Below are positions 42,279 through 50,836 of a stretch of 64,000 bases of DNA, piece after piece (the stretch's first letter is position 1; each line of letters begins with the position of its first letter). Origin of the DNA: Acinetobacter pittii ATCC 19004 = CIP 70.29. Its GTDB lineage: Bacteria > Pseudomonadota > Gammaproteobacteria > Pseudomonadales > Moraxellaceae. Position numbers and translations under genes: made by a program. The stretch spans positions 1,037,906-1,101,905 of the forward strand of contig NZ_KB849786.1 in the NCBI RefSeq assembly GCF_000369045.1, given 5' to 3'. Below the pieces are notes generated by a model. The model did no database searches. It had not been told where the DNA came from and saw only the letters and a list, made by a program, of their open reading frames with translations.

Positions 42279-42602
42279 ATGCACTATCAATTAATTGAAC
42301 TTAACGATGCTTCTGCGAATATTGAATGTCCATTTTGCAAACAAGCAATAATTGACTGGGCGCAAGAACAATATGTTCAGCCATGTGAACATACTTTATT
42401 TATTGCCATGGATTTGGGGTTTGAATTTATTGCTGATCGATTTGAAGAGTGTATGGATCAAAATGTGGATGAGTTGCACGAAGATCCGAATATGAATATT
42501 TTTGAAGCTCTCACGACAACAACTTATGAAAATCTAATTATTTTAAAATCTGATTTAGGTGTGGAAAATTTATTTCGCTATGTCGGGGTAAGTGATCGTT
42601 AA
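42279..42602 (+). CDS. acidic protein with a CxxC motif, unknown function
   Basis: Not recognised. A 107-residue, strongly acidic cytoplasmic protein. CPFCKQAI at residues 18-25 and PCEH at ~36-39 make a possible Cys/His zinc site (CxxC..CxxH). The rest is Glu/Asp-rich (DRFEECMDQNVDELHEDPN). Divergent from a LysR regulator, with a shared inverted repeat GTTCTAG/CTAGAAC (42210-42229) between them. No Shine-Dalgarno is obvious. A terminator follows. Confidence 0.75.
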   Translation: MHYQLIELNDASANIECPFCKQAIIDWAQEQYVQPCEHTLFIAMDLGFEFIADRFEECMDQNVDELHEDPNMNIFEALTTTTYENLIILKSDLGVENLFRYVGVSDR

Positions 42603-42612
42603 AATTGAGAAT

Positions 42613-42643
42613 ATAAAAAAGCCAATCTATTGATTGGCTTTTT
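42613..42643. terminator. bidirectional terminator
   Basis: AAGCCAATC-TATT-GATTGGCTT (42618-42639) is symmetrical, with A and T runs, and lies between the gene at 42279 and grxD. Confidence 0.9.
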
Positions 42644-42649
42644 CATTAT

Positions 42650-42991
42650 TTACGCTTCTGGCGCTGCGCTATATTGTTCAACTAATGGTTTTAATTCACC
42701 ATTTTGGAACATTTCAAGCATGATATCGCTACCGCCAATAAGTTCGCCATTTACCCAAAGTTGCGGGAATGTAGGCCAGTTCGCAATTTTTGGTAAGGTT
42801 GCACGAATATCAGGGTTTTCCAAAATATTTACATATGCAAATGGACGACCAATTTGACTGAGCGCCTCTACAGCACGTGCGGAGAAACCACATTGTGGAA
42901 ACTGTGGAGTGCCTTTCATGTAAAGTAAAACGGGATGCTTCGCAATTTGATCGCGGATTAACGCTTCAGTATCACGTGCTTGTTCAGTCAT
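42650..42991 (-). CDS. grxD: monothiol glutaredoxin (Grx4/GrxD type)
   Basis: A CGFS-type glutaredoxin that binds a glutathione-ligated [2Fe-2S] cluster and acts in iron-sulfur trafficking. Hallmarks: VLLYMKGTPQFPQCGFSARAVEAL, then WPTFPQLWVNGELIGGSDIMLEM. Length 113 from ATG 42991, chosen because GAGGA precedes it. The in-frame extension up to 43048 lacks a ribosome site. An alanine/glutamate-rich C-terminal tail is present. Confidence 0.95.
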   Translation of the reverse strand: MTEQARDTEALIRDQIAKHPVLLYMKGTPQFPQCGFSARAVEALSQIGRPFAYVNILENPDIRATLPKIANWPTFPQLWVNGELIGGSDIMLEMFQNGELKPLVEQYSAAPEA

Positions 42992-43218
42992 AAAGAGATC
43001 CTCAACTAATCTAGCAGCATTATAGGGGGTGTTCACACCGCTTTGCAAACCACCTGATTACTTAAAGTTGCATTGAATATTCAATATTTTATTGTATAAA
43101 CCGAAGCGATAACAAAAAGCGGACGAAATTTTAGATAAATGAGTGATGAGACTTTTCATCAGAGCCAGTTTTTGCTTATATAAACCCTTCTTAAAACCTC
43201 ATACAGACAGAGTTCGTT

Positions 43219-44427
43219 ATGAATGATATTACCCTAGCTCCAATACAACCTGATCAACCATCACATTTAATGGCTACTTATGGTCGCCAAGCGATCAGTT
43301 TTGTACGAGGCCGAGGGGCATATCTATATACCGAAGATGGCACAGAGTATTTAGATGCTTTAACTGGTATTGCTGTATGTGGTTTGGGTCATGCGCATCC
43401 AGTCATTGCAGAAGCAATTGCTGAACAAGCTGCAACACTTGTGCATACGAGTAACTTATTTGAGATTCCTTGGCAAACGGCAGCTGCTCAGAAGCTTGCT
43501 GAAGTTTCAGGGATGGAAGAGATCTTCTTTTCAAACAGTGGTGCAGAGTCAAATGAAGGCGCCATTAAAATTGCTCGTAAATTTGGTACTCAACAAGGTG
43601 TAAGCTCCCCAAAGATAATTGTGGCAGAGCAATCATTTCATGGTCGTACTTTAGCAACACTTTCAGCTACTGGTAATAAGAAAGTACAAGATGGTTTTGC
43701 TCCTTTAACCAATGATTTTATTCGTGTGCCATTTGGTGATATAGAAGCAATTCAAGAAGCTGCTTTGCAGCACCCAGATATTGTTGCGATTTTGATTGAA
43801 CCTATTCAAGGTGAGGGTGGTATTAATACAGCACCTCAAGGCTTTAGCTATCTTGAAGAAGTCCGCACCATATGTAATCAACATAACTGGCTAATGATGC
43901 TAGATGAAATTCAAACAGGTAACGGCCGTACCGGTAAGTATTTTGCTTATCAGCATACAAACATTGTGCCTGATGTTCTTACCACTGCAAAAGGGCTTGG
44001 TAATGGTTTTCCAGTAGGCGCTGTAATGACACAAGGTAAAGCTGTTGGCTTATTAGGACCTGGTAGTCACGGTTCTACTTACGGTGGCACAGTGCTAGGT
44101 TCTCGTGTGGTTTATACAGTAATTGATACAATCCAAATAGAGAATGCTGTAGAAAACGCGGCAGTTGTTGGTGGTTATATTGTTGATCAATTACGTGCGC
44201 AATTGGCACATAAAGATGTGCAAGTACGTGGTTTTGGTATGATGATTGGTATTCAATTGCCTAGAGACTGCGCTGAGCTCGTTGCAATAGCTCGAGATCA
44301 ACATAAACTTATTATTAATGTTACAGCTGGTTCAGTAGTGCGTTTATTGCCACCAATTAACATGACTCAAGCACAGGCTGATGACTTGCTAGAGCGTTTA
44401 GTTGCTTTAATTAATAACTATCTTTAA
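43219..44427 (+). CDS. argD: acetylornithine aminotransferase (class III)
   Basis: A PLP-dependent class III aminotransferase acting on N-acetylornithine (arginine synthesis) and often N-succinyl-diaminopimelate. Motifs: YLDALTGIAVCGLGHAHP, FFSNSGAESNEGAIKIAR, FHGRTLATLSATGN, LMMLDEIQTGNGRTGKYF, and the Lys in TTAKGLGNGFPVGA. Length 402. It stands alone. argD and the catabolic aruC are hard to separate by sequence; the arginine role is inferred. Confidence 0.92.
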   Translation: MNDITLAPIQPDQPSHLMATYGRQAISFVRGRGAYLYTEDGTEYLDALTGIAVCGLGHAHPVIAEAIAEQAATLVHTSNLFEIPWQTAAAQKLAEVSGMEEIFFSNSGAESNEGAIKIARKFGTQQGVSSPKIIVAEQSFHGRTLATLSATGNKKVQDGFAPLTNDFIRVPFGDIEAIQEAALQHPDIVAILIEPIQGEGGINTAPQGFSYLEEVRTICNQHNWLMMLDEIQTGNGRTGKYFAYQHTNIVPDVLTTAKGLGNGFPVGAVMTQGKAVGLLGPGSHGSTYGGTVLGSRVVYTVIDTIQIENAVENAAVVGGYIVDQLRAQLAHKDVQVRGFGMMIGIQLPRDCAELVAIARDQHKLIINVTAGSVVRLLPPINMTQAQADDLLERLVALINNYL

Positions 44428-44441
44428 GTTTTTACATCAAT

Positions 44442-44473
44442 AAAAAATGGGCATATAAATGCCCATTTTTTAT
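44442..44473. terminator. bidirectional terminator (argD / CBS protein)
   Basis: ATGGGCAT-ATAA-ATGCCCAT (44447-44466) is flanked by A-run and T-run between convergent genes. Confidence 0.92.
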
Positions 44474-44482
44474 ATGAAATAA

Positions 44483-44914
44483 TTAACCAGAGATGTACTG
44501 TTTTAATTGTTCAATGAGATTTTTCTGATCTTCCATCGCAGCTTTTACTAAGTCGCCAATAGAAATAAATCCAACTAGTTTTTCATTGTCTAATACAGGT
44601 AAGTGGCGTAAGTGACGATCTGTCATAAGCTGTAAGCACTCTTCAACTGTATTGTTTAGGCTTACTGTAAGCACTTTAGATGTCATAATTTCAGCAACGG
44701 TAGTGCTATATGATGAACGTTCCATAAGCGTTACTTTTCGTGTGTAGTCACGTTCAGACAAAATTCCGACAACTTTTTCACCCTCAGCTACGACGAGCGC
44801 ACCAATTCCTTTATCCGCCATAATCTTAATTGCTTCAAGGACAGTGGCTTCTGGAGAAATTGTAAAAATATCTTGCTCTGCTTTGTTCTTGATTACTTGT
44901 GCAACGATTGTCAT
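44483..44914 (-). CDS. tandem CBS-domain protein
   Basis: A 143-residue protein made of two CBS motifs (~8-60 and ~74-130): DIFTISPEATVLEAIKIMADKGIGALVV...VGILSERDYTRK and VSLNNTVEECLQLMTDRHLRHLPVLD...GFISIGDLV. Such pairs bind AMP/ATP or NAD and regulate partner proteins. No partner is beside it. I chose ATG 44914 (MTIVAQVIKNK); the frame could extend eight residues. Confidence 0.9.
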   Translation of the reverse strand: MTIVAQVIKNKAEQDIFTISPEATVLEAIKIMADKGIGALVVAEGEKVVGILSERDYTRKVTLMERSSYSTTVAEIMTSKVLTVSLNNTVEECLQLMTDRHLRHLPVLDNEKLVGFISIGDLVKAAMEDQKNLIEQLKQYISG

Positions 44915-45057
44915 TTCTTCTGTCCTGTGTTTTATCATTTTGTTTTAAATTAGCTTGATTTTATAAAAATGCAAAGACTGGATAGTCATTAAATACAAGT
45001 TTCACACTCAAGCGTTCAAAAAGCATTCTAATAGAGATTAAGAATCTAAAGAAAAGT

Positions 45058-45432
45058 TTACGCTCCTTGCCAATTCGGATGTTTGAAAAAGAAATGTTGC
45101 ATTTGCTGAGTAGATAACTTTAATTTTCTATGAGATGAATTAAACAAAGCAGGAGTGACGTTGAGTCGAGTTAAAGTTGGTAATAAAGACTCATGGAAAT
45201 CTTTAGGTGTAATTCTTCTTGGTTTGTAATGTGGCCAATGCTCTTTTGCGTAGCGATGTGCCTGTAAGCCATTAAGCCAAAAAGGAAAAATAAAGTCTTC
45301 TTGATCTGATTTAATTGCCCATCCTTGATGAAATAAACCCCAAAGAACCCCGCAATACATCATGGTTCTTAAAATATAAATCTTAATCATCAAGTCTCTT
45401 GAAACCGGTTGTAGATTACTTAAACTTTTCAT
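45058..45432 (-). CDS. DUF2750-like protein
   Basis: A 124-residue cytoplasmic protein. The stretch VLWGLFHQGWAIKSDQEDFIFPFWLNGLQAHRYAKEHWPHYKPRRIT matches the DUF2750 pattern (W-GL-x(3)-GWA ... PFW ... A ... W). Function unknown in the family. The long basic C-terminus (SSHRKLKLSTQQMQHFFFK) is distinctive. No operon partner. Confidence 0.75.
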   Translation of the reverse strand: MKSLSNLQPVSRDLMIKIYILRTMMYCGVLWGLFHQGWAIKSDQEDFIFPFWLNGLQAHRYAKEHWPHYKPRRITPKDFHESLLPTLTRLNVTPALFNSSHRKLKLSTQQMQHFFFKHPNWQGA

Positions 45433-45635
45433 TGTGAATTTTAAAGGTTCTAACTTGTCTTGCTTATTATAAAAAAATCAGATGACATTTCAGTTTAAAC
45501 AGGTATCAAATCGTAAACAAATATTCCAGCTGTGAAATTCATGTCTTTTACTTCAAGTGGCTAGAGCCTGTGGTGCAATACAATGCAAACCAAGTGTGTA
45601 GTGAATTATATTTAGAGAAATTTTTTTATAGACGT

Positions 45636-45660
45636 AAAAAAACGCCACCTAGGTGACGTT
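45636..45660 (-). terminator. intrinsic terminator of the Sel1-like gene
   Basis: AACGCCACCT / AGGTGACGTT (45641-45660; one C/A mismatch) with a T-run on the - strand, right after the stop. Confidence 0.82.
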
Positions 45661-45663
45661 TCT

Positions 45664-45897
45664 TTATGCTTGCATTGTGGCTAACTTTTGCCAATATTGT
45701 GCTTTAAGTGAGTCACGTTCAACACGGAAACCTTGATAATACAATTCTGCTAAAAACAGAGCAGCTTTACCGTGCCCAGCGCGAGCAACTTCTTCTAACT
45801 GTGCAACTGCATCCTGAAAATTCATTTGAGAGTGAATTGTGTTTACTGCAGTTGCGTACACATGTTCTAAATCATGATGAGAGATACGTTGAATCAT
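45664..45897 (-). CDS. small Sel1-like helical repeat protein
   Basis: A 77-residue helical protein. AVAQLEEVARAGHGKAALFLAELYYQGFRVERDSLKAQYWQKLA has the Sel1 pattern (A..L..LY..G..V..D...A..W..KA). Sel1 proteins are scaffolds; one repeat alone gives no specific role. I chose ATG 45897 because AAGGAG precedes it; the frame extends 15 residues upstream without support. Monocistronic. Confidence 0.75.
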   Translation of the reverse strand: MIQRISHHDLEHVYATAVNTIHSQMNFQDAVAQLEEVARAGHGKAALFLAELYYQGFRVERDSLKAQYWQKLATMQA

Positions 45898-46113
45898 AGA
45901 AAACTCCTTATTGTAATTATGATTACTTTTTCTAAAGGCCACTGCCTTTAAATTAATTTAACTTAGAATTATTAAACTAATATTACAAATTAATGGATTT
46001 GTCAACTATTGGTGCACACCAGTTAATTCACTATTAGGATACATGATTAAACATTATTCACAAATAATTTTGAGTAAAATCAATATGAGAATAAAAGACA
46101 AGGAGAATAAAAT

Positions 46114-46473
46114 ATGACAAATACTATCGATGGCTTTGTTTTTGATACTCCACCTAGAGAGGAACAAATCATAGAACTAGCCCATTATCATCGTAAACTA
46201 TTAGATGAAGCGATCTTTCATCAAGAGATCCATTTAGGGGATTATTGTCTTGCTCAGCGCAAAAGAGTATTTGACTTTGCAAGGCATTTGGAACCTGCAC
46301 AAAAAAACTGGTTTTATCAAGTTTATGATGGTGAACTGAGAAAAATTGCCGACGAAGACGAACTGCATCCAGCCGATGCTGAAGAAGGTTTAAGTATTTT
46401 TGCGATGTTTTTAGTCTTGGTGATTATTGCAGCAATTTTATACTTTTCCGTCATTCGTTCACTAATAAGCTAA
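46114..46473 (+). CDS. tail-anchored small protein of unknown function
   Basis: Not recognised. 119 residues: a charged soluble part (FDTPPREEQIIELAHYHRKLLDEAIFHQEI...) and one C-terminal hydrophobic helix (~95-116, IFAMFLVLVIIAAILYFSVI), so probably tail-anchored in the inner membrane. GGAG lies 8-9 bases before the ATG. Followed at once by an inverted repeat and another single-span protein gene. Confidence 0.75.
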   Translation: MTNTIDGFVFDTPPREEQIIELAHYHRKLLDEAIFHQEIHLGDYCLAQRKRVFDFARHLEPAQKNWFYQVYDGELRKIADEDELHPADAEEGLSIFAMFLVLVIIAAILYFSVIRSLIS

Positions 46474-46481
46474 GTATTATG

Positions 46482-46515
46482 ATCCAGTAAGGTACGATTC
46501 TTGGCCTTACTGGAT
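46482..46515. repeat. 11-bp inverted repeat
   Basis: ATCCAGTAAGG (46482-46492) and CCTTACTGGAT (46505-46515) form a stem with a 12-nt loop. No clear T-run follows, so terminator function is uncertain. It could be a weak terminator of the gene at 46114 or an RNA processing site. Confidence 0.6.
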
Positions 46516-46572
46516 GTTTGATCTTGTGCTTATGAGTATTGAACCCTACACTACACTAATTCGAGGTAGGTC

Positions 46573-46899
46573 ATGCTCATATTCAAACAAAATTTTCTTA
46601 AATTAAAATCTGAGTTAAAAGTTGATCAATGTTTTAACCTATTTGTGGTTATTGTCATTGGCTGTATTTTTGTGCTGTCATATTTAGCATTACTTCGGCC
46701 TATTAGTCCGGAACAATATCAACGAATTATACAACTCTCTCATCAGGCCACTTATCCTAAAACTCAGGATATGGCTGAGCTGTTAATAGCTCAATCAGAA
46801 ATTCATAGAGCAGAGTATTTAAAGTTAATGCATGCATATCAATTTGAAGGTGCTCATATTAGACAATATCCAGCACTTGCTCAGGAAGATACTCAGTAA
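46573..46899 (+). CDS. single-span membrane protein of unknown function
   Basis: Not recognised. 108 residues. A short basic N-terminus (FKQNFLKLKSELK) leads into one membrane helix (~20-42, FNLFVVIVIGCIFVLSYLALL). A soluble helical C-terminal part follows (periplasmic if N-in: YQRIIQLSHQATYPKTQDMAELLIAQSEI). A GAGGTAGGTC ribosome site supports the ATG. It precedes ftsY on the same strand by 120 bp. Confidence 0.75.
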   Translation: MLIFKQNFLKLKSELKVDQCFNLFVVIVIGCIFVLSYLALLRPISPEQYQRIIQLSHQATYPKTQDMAELLIAQSEIHRAEYLKLMHAYQFEGAHIRQYPALAQEDTQ

Positions 46900-47019
46900 A
46901 TAGGGTAATCAGGCTAAATCTTGGTTTCCAAAGCTTTTTGAGCACTATTGTGGCAGGCAAAATTTTGAATTTATGCTAAACTTTATCTTTTTAAACGCGC
47001 TGCTTTTCAAGGAATCCGC

Positions 47020-48132
47020 ATGGAGCAACAATCGAATATGCAAAATAAATTCTTGATAGATGCTGAGATCGGTGATGACGATGTCACATTACCTAATTTA
47101 CCTGCTATCGATGTTCCCATCGTTGAATCTCCTGCTAAATCACAAGAAAATATTGAAGTAGCCAAAGAAGAAGTAGCTTCTACAGAAACAGCGGCTGAAC
47201 AACCAAAAACTGGTTTTTTTGGCCGGATGAAAGAAGGCTTGACCAAAACTCGTCGTAATTTCGCTGATGGTATGGTCAATATCTTGATTGGTGGAAAGGA
47301 AATTGACGATGAGTTACTTGAAGAAGTCGAAGAGCAATTATTGGTTGCAGACATTGGTGTTGAAGCAACTAAAACTATCATTACCAATTTAACAGAGCGT
47401 ACAGCTCGTGGTGATTTGATCTATTCTCACTCTTTATATAAAGCGTTACAAGAAGAGTTGGTTGCTTTGTTGGCTCCACGTGTTAAGCCATTACATATTG
47501 ACCCTAATAAATCACCTTATGTGATTTTGATGGTTGGGGTAAATGGAGTGGGTAAAACTACAACAATTGGTAAGTTGGCGAAACGTTTACAAGGTGAAGG
47601 TAAAAAAGTGATGTTGGCTGCTGGTGATACATTCCGCGCCGCAGCAACTGAGCAATTACAGATCTGGGGTGAGCGTAACGATATCTCTGTAGTAGCGCAA
47701 GGTCATGGAGCTGATAGTGCTTCTGTTATTTTTGATGCCTTTGAAAGTGCTCGTGCTAAAGGAATTGACGTATTAATTGCGGATACGGCAGGTCGTTTAC
47801 ATAATAAGAGTAACTTGATGGAAGAACTCAAAAAAGTTAAACGTGTTATGCAAAAAATTGATGCAACTGCACCTCATGAAATTATGTTGGTGGTAGATGC
47901 AGGAACAGGTCAAAACGCGATTAATCAAGTACAAGAGTTTGATCAAGCTGTAGGTTTAACGGGTATTACCATTACCAAGTTGGATGGAACAGCTAAAGGT
48001 GGTGTACTCTTTAATATTGCAAGCCGTACCCATGTGCCAATTCGTTTTATTGGTGTAGGTGAAAAAATTGATGATTTAAGACCATTCTCGGCTAAATCTT
48101 TTGTTGCTGCGCTGTTTGAAACTGATAAGTAA
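47020..48132 (+). CDS. ftsY: signal recognition particle receptor FtsY
   Basis: The membrane receptor for SRP, partner of Ffh and the 4.5S RNA encoded at 10034. An acidic N-terminal A domain (~1-65) is followed by the NG GTPase (~75-370): P-loop GVNGVGKTTTIGKLA, DTFRAAATEQL, DTAGRLHNKSNLMEEL, TKLDGTAKGG and GVGEKIDDLRPF. Length 370. AAGGAA supports the ATG. ftsE and ftsX do not follow, unlike in E. coli. Confidence 0.97.
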   Translation: MEQQSNMQNKFLIDAEIGDDDVTLPNLPAIDVPIVESPAKSQENIEVAKEEVASTETAAEQPKTGFFGRMKEGLTKTRRNFADGMVNILIGGKEIDDELLEEVEEQLLVADIGVEATKTIITNLTERTARGDLIYSHSLYKALQEELVALLAPRVKPLHIDPNKSPYVILMVGVNGVGKTTTIGKLAKRLQGEGKKVMLAAGDTFRAAATEQLQIWGERNDISVVAQGHGADSASVIFDAFESARAKGIDVLIADTAGRLHNKSNLMEELKKVKRVMQKIDATAPHEIMLVVDAGTGQNAINQVQEFDQAVGLTGITITKLDGTAKGGVLFNIASRTHVPIRFIGVGEKIDDLRPFSAKSFVAALFETDK

Positions 48133-48149
48133 ATTGATTGGTAACCCTA

Positions 48150-48181
48150 AAAAGCTTCACTAAATCGTGAAGCTTTTTTTA
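48150..48181 (+). terminator. intrinsic terminator of ftsY
   Basis: AAGCTTCAC-TAAATC-GTGAAGCTT (48152-48175) followed by T residues. Confidence 0.9.
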
Positions 48182-48321
48182 TATGTATATCTTTTATTAT
48201 TGTTGCGAAAATAAAACGAACTGTCATATTTTTAATGCTGATTATGAAAAATGACTTTAATACACTGTACTCATTCCCAAACAACGACCCTTGGTCAAAT
48301 CAATAGGTAGGAAATAACAAA

Positions 48322-48918
48322 ATGTCTACTTTCTTAGATAAAATTAAAAACCGTCGTACAATTTATGCAATTGGTAAAAACGTTGCATTAGATCGCACTA
48401 AAATTGAAGAAACTATCCGTGAAGCAGTTAAACATAGTCCTTCAGCTTTTAACTCACAATCTTCACGTGTAGTGACACTATACGGTGAATCTCATGCTAA
48501 ATTCTGGAATTTAGTTCGTGAAGCGTTGCGTAAAATTGTTCCTGCAGAAGCTTTTGCTGGTACAAATGCAAAAATTGATAGCTTTGTAGCTGGTGTTGGT
48601 ACGGTTTTATTTTATGAAGACCAAGCTGTTGTTAAAAGCTTACAAGAGCAATTCGAACTATATGCAGACAACTTCCCAGTATGGTCTGAACACTCAAGTG
48701 CGATTGCTCAATTTGCAACTTGGACTGCGCTTTCAGAGCTTGGTTTAGGTGCTTCTTTACAGCACTATAACCCAATTGTCGATGCAGACGCAGCTGAAGC
48801 ATTTGATGTTCCTGCAACTTGGAAATTACGTGCTCAATTAGTATTTGGTTCGGTTGAAGCACCAGCAGGTGAAAAAGCATTTATTAATGATGCTGATCGT
48901 TTTAAAACTTTCAATTAA
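48322..48918 (+). CDS. nitroreductase family protein
   Basis: A 198-residue flavoprotein: FLDKIKNRRTIYAIGK near the N-terminus, HSPSAFNSQSSRVVTLYGESHAKFW, and a C-terminal LRAQLVFGSVEAPAGEK. This is the FMN-binding short nitroreductase branch (YdgI/YfkO-like, also annotated as oxidoreductases that act on nitroaromatics or quinones). Substrate unknown. TAGGTAGGAAATAACAAA precedes the ATG. Confidence 0.9.
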   Translation: MSTFLDKIKNRRTIYAIGKNVALDRTKIEETIREAVKHSPSAFNSQSSRVVTLYGESHAKFWNLVREALRKIVPAEAFAGTNAKIDSFVAGVGTVLFYEDQAVVKSLQEQFELYADNFPVWSEHSSAIAQFATWTALSELGLGASLQHYNPIVDADAAEAFDVPATWKLRAQLVFGSVEAPAGEKAFINDADRFKTFN

Positions 48919-48931
48919 TTTAATTGAAATT

Positions 48932-48962
48932 AAAAAAGCACCTATTTTAGGTGCTTTTTTTA
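48932..48962 (+). terminator. intrinsic terminator of the nitroreductase gene
   Basis: AGCACCT / AGGTGCT (48937-48943, 48949-48955) with an A-run before and seven T after. Confidence 0.9.
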
Positions 48963-49137
48963 TGTTTTTAGAATGAATAGGAGGAATACATAAAATGAAA
49001 ATTTATGAAATTCAAGTGCATATTTCAAAATAATAAATCAAGAAATTAGTCGATAACTGCTTTGTCATAAAATAGTCACAATCATATTGCATATTGCTCA
49101 TGATTTAATAGCTTATCAAACACAGAGAAAGAGACAG

Positions 49138-49809
49138 ATGACTTTAAGATTAGGTGTTGCTGCAATTGGTTTATTACTCAGCGGTTCGGTATTTTCAGCA
49201 GTTACAATTACAGCACCAGAGGAAATTGTAATCCTTGCGGTGAATGGTCAGGAAGTCAACTCTGGGTTATTTCGTTCATCTAAAAATAATTATAAAGTCG
49301 ATGCTGGTGAAACAAGCTTAAGTGTGCGCTATCAAGAATACTTTGAACATTTAAGCGGGGAGCATGACATTGTTAAATCTGGAGTAGTCACAATTCAAAC
49401 TCCAGTACTCAAAGATGGGCAAACTTATAAGCTCAGAATGGTAGATGCACCAAAGCAATTTGAACAAGCAAAGAAATATGCTGAGCAACCAACTGTGGCT
49501 TTGTACAGCGCAAATAATGAATTAATCGTACAGCAAACTGGTGCAAACAATGAGGCAAAACCATGGTTTGCAACGGGTTTATTAGGAAAAGTCACTGACT
49601 TTACGACTAAATCATCTAAATCGCAGCCTGAGGCAGTGTATGCCTCTGCTAAACCTACTTCTGTTCAGGTGGCTGTACCAGCTCCAACATCTATGCCTGT
49701 AACAGGCGTAGCCCAAACGAATGATCAACGTTTAGTAGAAACTTGGCAAAAAGCTTCTAAAGCTGAGCGTCAAAAATTTATGGCGTGGTTAGCTGAACAA
49801 TCAAATTAA
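49138..49809 (+). CDS. DUF2057 (YccT-like) periplasmic protein
   Basis: A 223-residue protein with a signal peptide (TLRLGVAAIGLLLSGSVFSA, cleavage after SA, ~21) and the DUF2057 pattern: VTITAPEEIVILAVNGQEV...LFRSSKNNYKVDAGETSLSVRYQEYFE, then VVTIQTPVLKDGQTYKLRM. The C-terminal half is low complexity (PVTGVAQTN). Start chosen at 49138, where AGAGACAG precedes the ATG and a signal peptide begins; the frame extends upstream to 49087. Function unknown; YccT is linked to envelope and curli control in enterics. Confidence 0.82.
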   Translation: MTLRLGVAAIGLLLSGSVFSAVTITAPEEIVILAVNGQEVNSGLFRSSKNNYKVDAGETSLSVRYQEYFEHLSGEHDIVKSGVVTIQTPVLKDGQTYKLRMVDAPKQFEQAKKYAEQPTVALYSANNELIVQQTGANNEAKPWFATGLLGKVTDFTTKSSKSQPEAVYASAKPTSVQVAVPAPTSMPVTGVAQTNDQRLVETWQKASKAERQKFMAWLAEQSN

Positions 49810-49823
49810 TTTATTGCTATTTA

Positions 49824-49857
49824 AAATAAAGCCGATTTAATATCGGCTTTATTTTTA
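49824..49857 (+). terminator. intrinsic terminator
   Basis: AAAGCCGAT-TTAAT-ATCGGCTTT (49828-49850) followed by ATTTTT. Confidence 0.87.
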
Positions 49858-49887
49858 GAATTTTTATAAATAGCCTAAGTATATTTT

Positions 49888-50412
49888 ATGAATAATTTAA
49901 ATTTCCGTTCAGCTCAATTTCCTGATATTCCACAACTCGTAGTTTTAATTAATAAGTCCTATCGAGAACAACAAGATAGAAGTTGGACAACAGAACTTGA
50001 TTGGGTAGAAGGACAGCGTATTACAGAGTTTCAATTAGAAGCACAACTACAACTTAGGAATTCAACATTATTGATAGCGGAAACTTCTGCTTCCAAGCTT
50101 ATTGCTTGTATTGGGCTTACATTTGAAAATAATCAGGTTGAGATTGGAACATTTTGTACTGATCCTCAAGTTCAAAATATGAGAGTGGGTCGATCTGTTT
50201 TAGAATATGCAGAGCAATATGCATTGAAAGAAGATCCCCATCTGACCAGCGCCTTAATGTATGTGCTAGATGTCCGTTCTGAATTGATCGCTTATTATGA
50301 AAGACGTGGATATATGAAAACGGATAATAAGCAGCCATATCCGGTTGAAGCAAATGTAGGGTTGCCAAGGGTCCCTATTAAATTGGTTGAAATGAAAAAA
50401 GACCTCAGATGA
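49888..50412 (+). CDS. GNAT family N-acetyltransferase
   Basis: A 174-residue GNAT enzyme. Acetyl-CoA-binding region: EIGTFCTDPQVQNMRVGRSVLEYAEQYALKE (~88-115), followed by the substrate-side LDVRSELIAYYERRGYMKT. It starts with NFRSAQFPDIPQLVVLINKSYRE, as in phosphinothricin- or YhbS-type enzymes. Target unknown. It converges on the cyd operon and shares its terminator. Confidence 0.87.
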   Translation: MNNLNFRSAQFPDIPQLVVLINKSYREQQDRSWTTELDWVEGQRITEFQLEAQLQLRNSTLLIAETSASKLIACIGLTFENNQVEIGTFCTDPQVQNMRVGRSVLEYAEQYALKEDPHLTSALMYVLDVRSELIAYYERRGYMKTDNKQPYPVEANVGLPRVPIKLVEMKKDLR

Positions 50413-50421
50413 GGTCTTTTT
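50395..50421. terminator. bidirectional terminator (acetyltransferase / cyd operon)
   Basis: GACCTCA-GA-TGAGGTC (50401-50416) with A-run and T-run. It overlaps the end of the acetyltransferase gene and ends the cyd operon on the - strand. Confidence 0.9.
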
Positions 50422-50424
50422 GAT

Positions 50425-50724
50425 TTAGGTTAGAAACCAGATGTAATAACCTAAAAGCATGAGAGGCCAAGCTACCCATGGGCTAAATAGCCATTTCCAT
50501 AACCAGAAGTTGGGTACGAAACCTACTCCGTAAATAAATCCACCAGATATACCAATCATCACCAGCATAAGTTGGCTATGATTGTAGTGTCCGTTAGCAT
50601 CAAGCATGAGTGAAGGATAAACTAACAAAATTGCAGCAAGCGGCAATGCCAACAGAAAAGAAAGGGCCATTGCAAATGCTTGAGCTTTTCGATGATTTGA
50701 TGCTGTCATTGCTTTTGCCATCAT
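50425..50724 (-). CDS. cyd operon protein YbgE-like
   Basis: A 99-residue membrane protein with three hydrophobic helices (~17-38, 48-66, 72-94), of the YbgE family found after cydX. The exact role of YbgE is not known. The ATG follows the cydX stop directly (TAAATG). A second ATG one codon later (50721) is equally possible. Confidence 0.8.
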   Translation of the reverse strand: MMAKAMTASNHRKAQAFAMALSFLLALPLAAILLVYPSLMLDANGHYNHSQLMLVMIGISGGFIYGVGFVPNFWLWKWLFSPWVAWPLMLLGYYIWFLT

Positions 50725-50826
50725 TTATTCCTCATCTAAATCTTGATGATGTTCGATATAAAGCGCGCTGAGTACACCCGCAAAACATGCCATCAAAATG
50801 CCTAGGATCCATGCGAAATACCACAT
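50725..50826 (-). CDS. cydX: cytochrome bd small subunit CydX
   Basis: A 33-residue single-span protein (MWYFAWILGILMACFAGVLS, then ALYIEHHQDLDEE). The N-terminal MWYF.WILG and the acidic tail match CydX, which stabilises the heme groups of cytochrome bd oxidase. AAGGAG precedes the ATG, and it sits 10 bp after cydB and abuts the ybgE start. Short enough to be missed by many gene finders. Confidence 0.93.
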   Translation of the reverse strand: MWYFAWILGILMACFAGVLSALYIEHHQDLDEE

Positions 50827-50836
50827 AGTTTTCTCC

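Noticed and set aside
47007..47387. 126-residue - strand frame over the start of ftsY
   Set aside because: Ser-rich shadow of the ftsY coding strand with no ribosome site.
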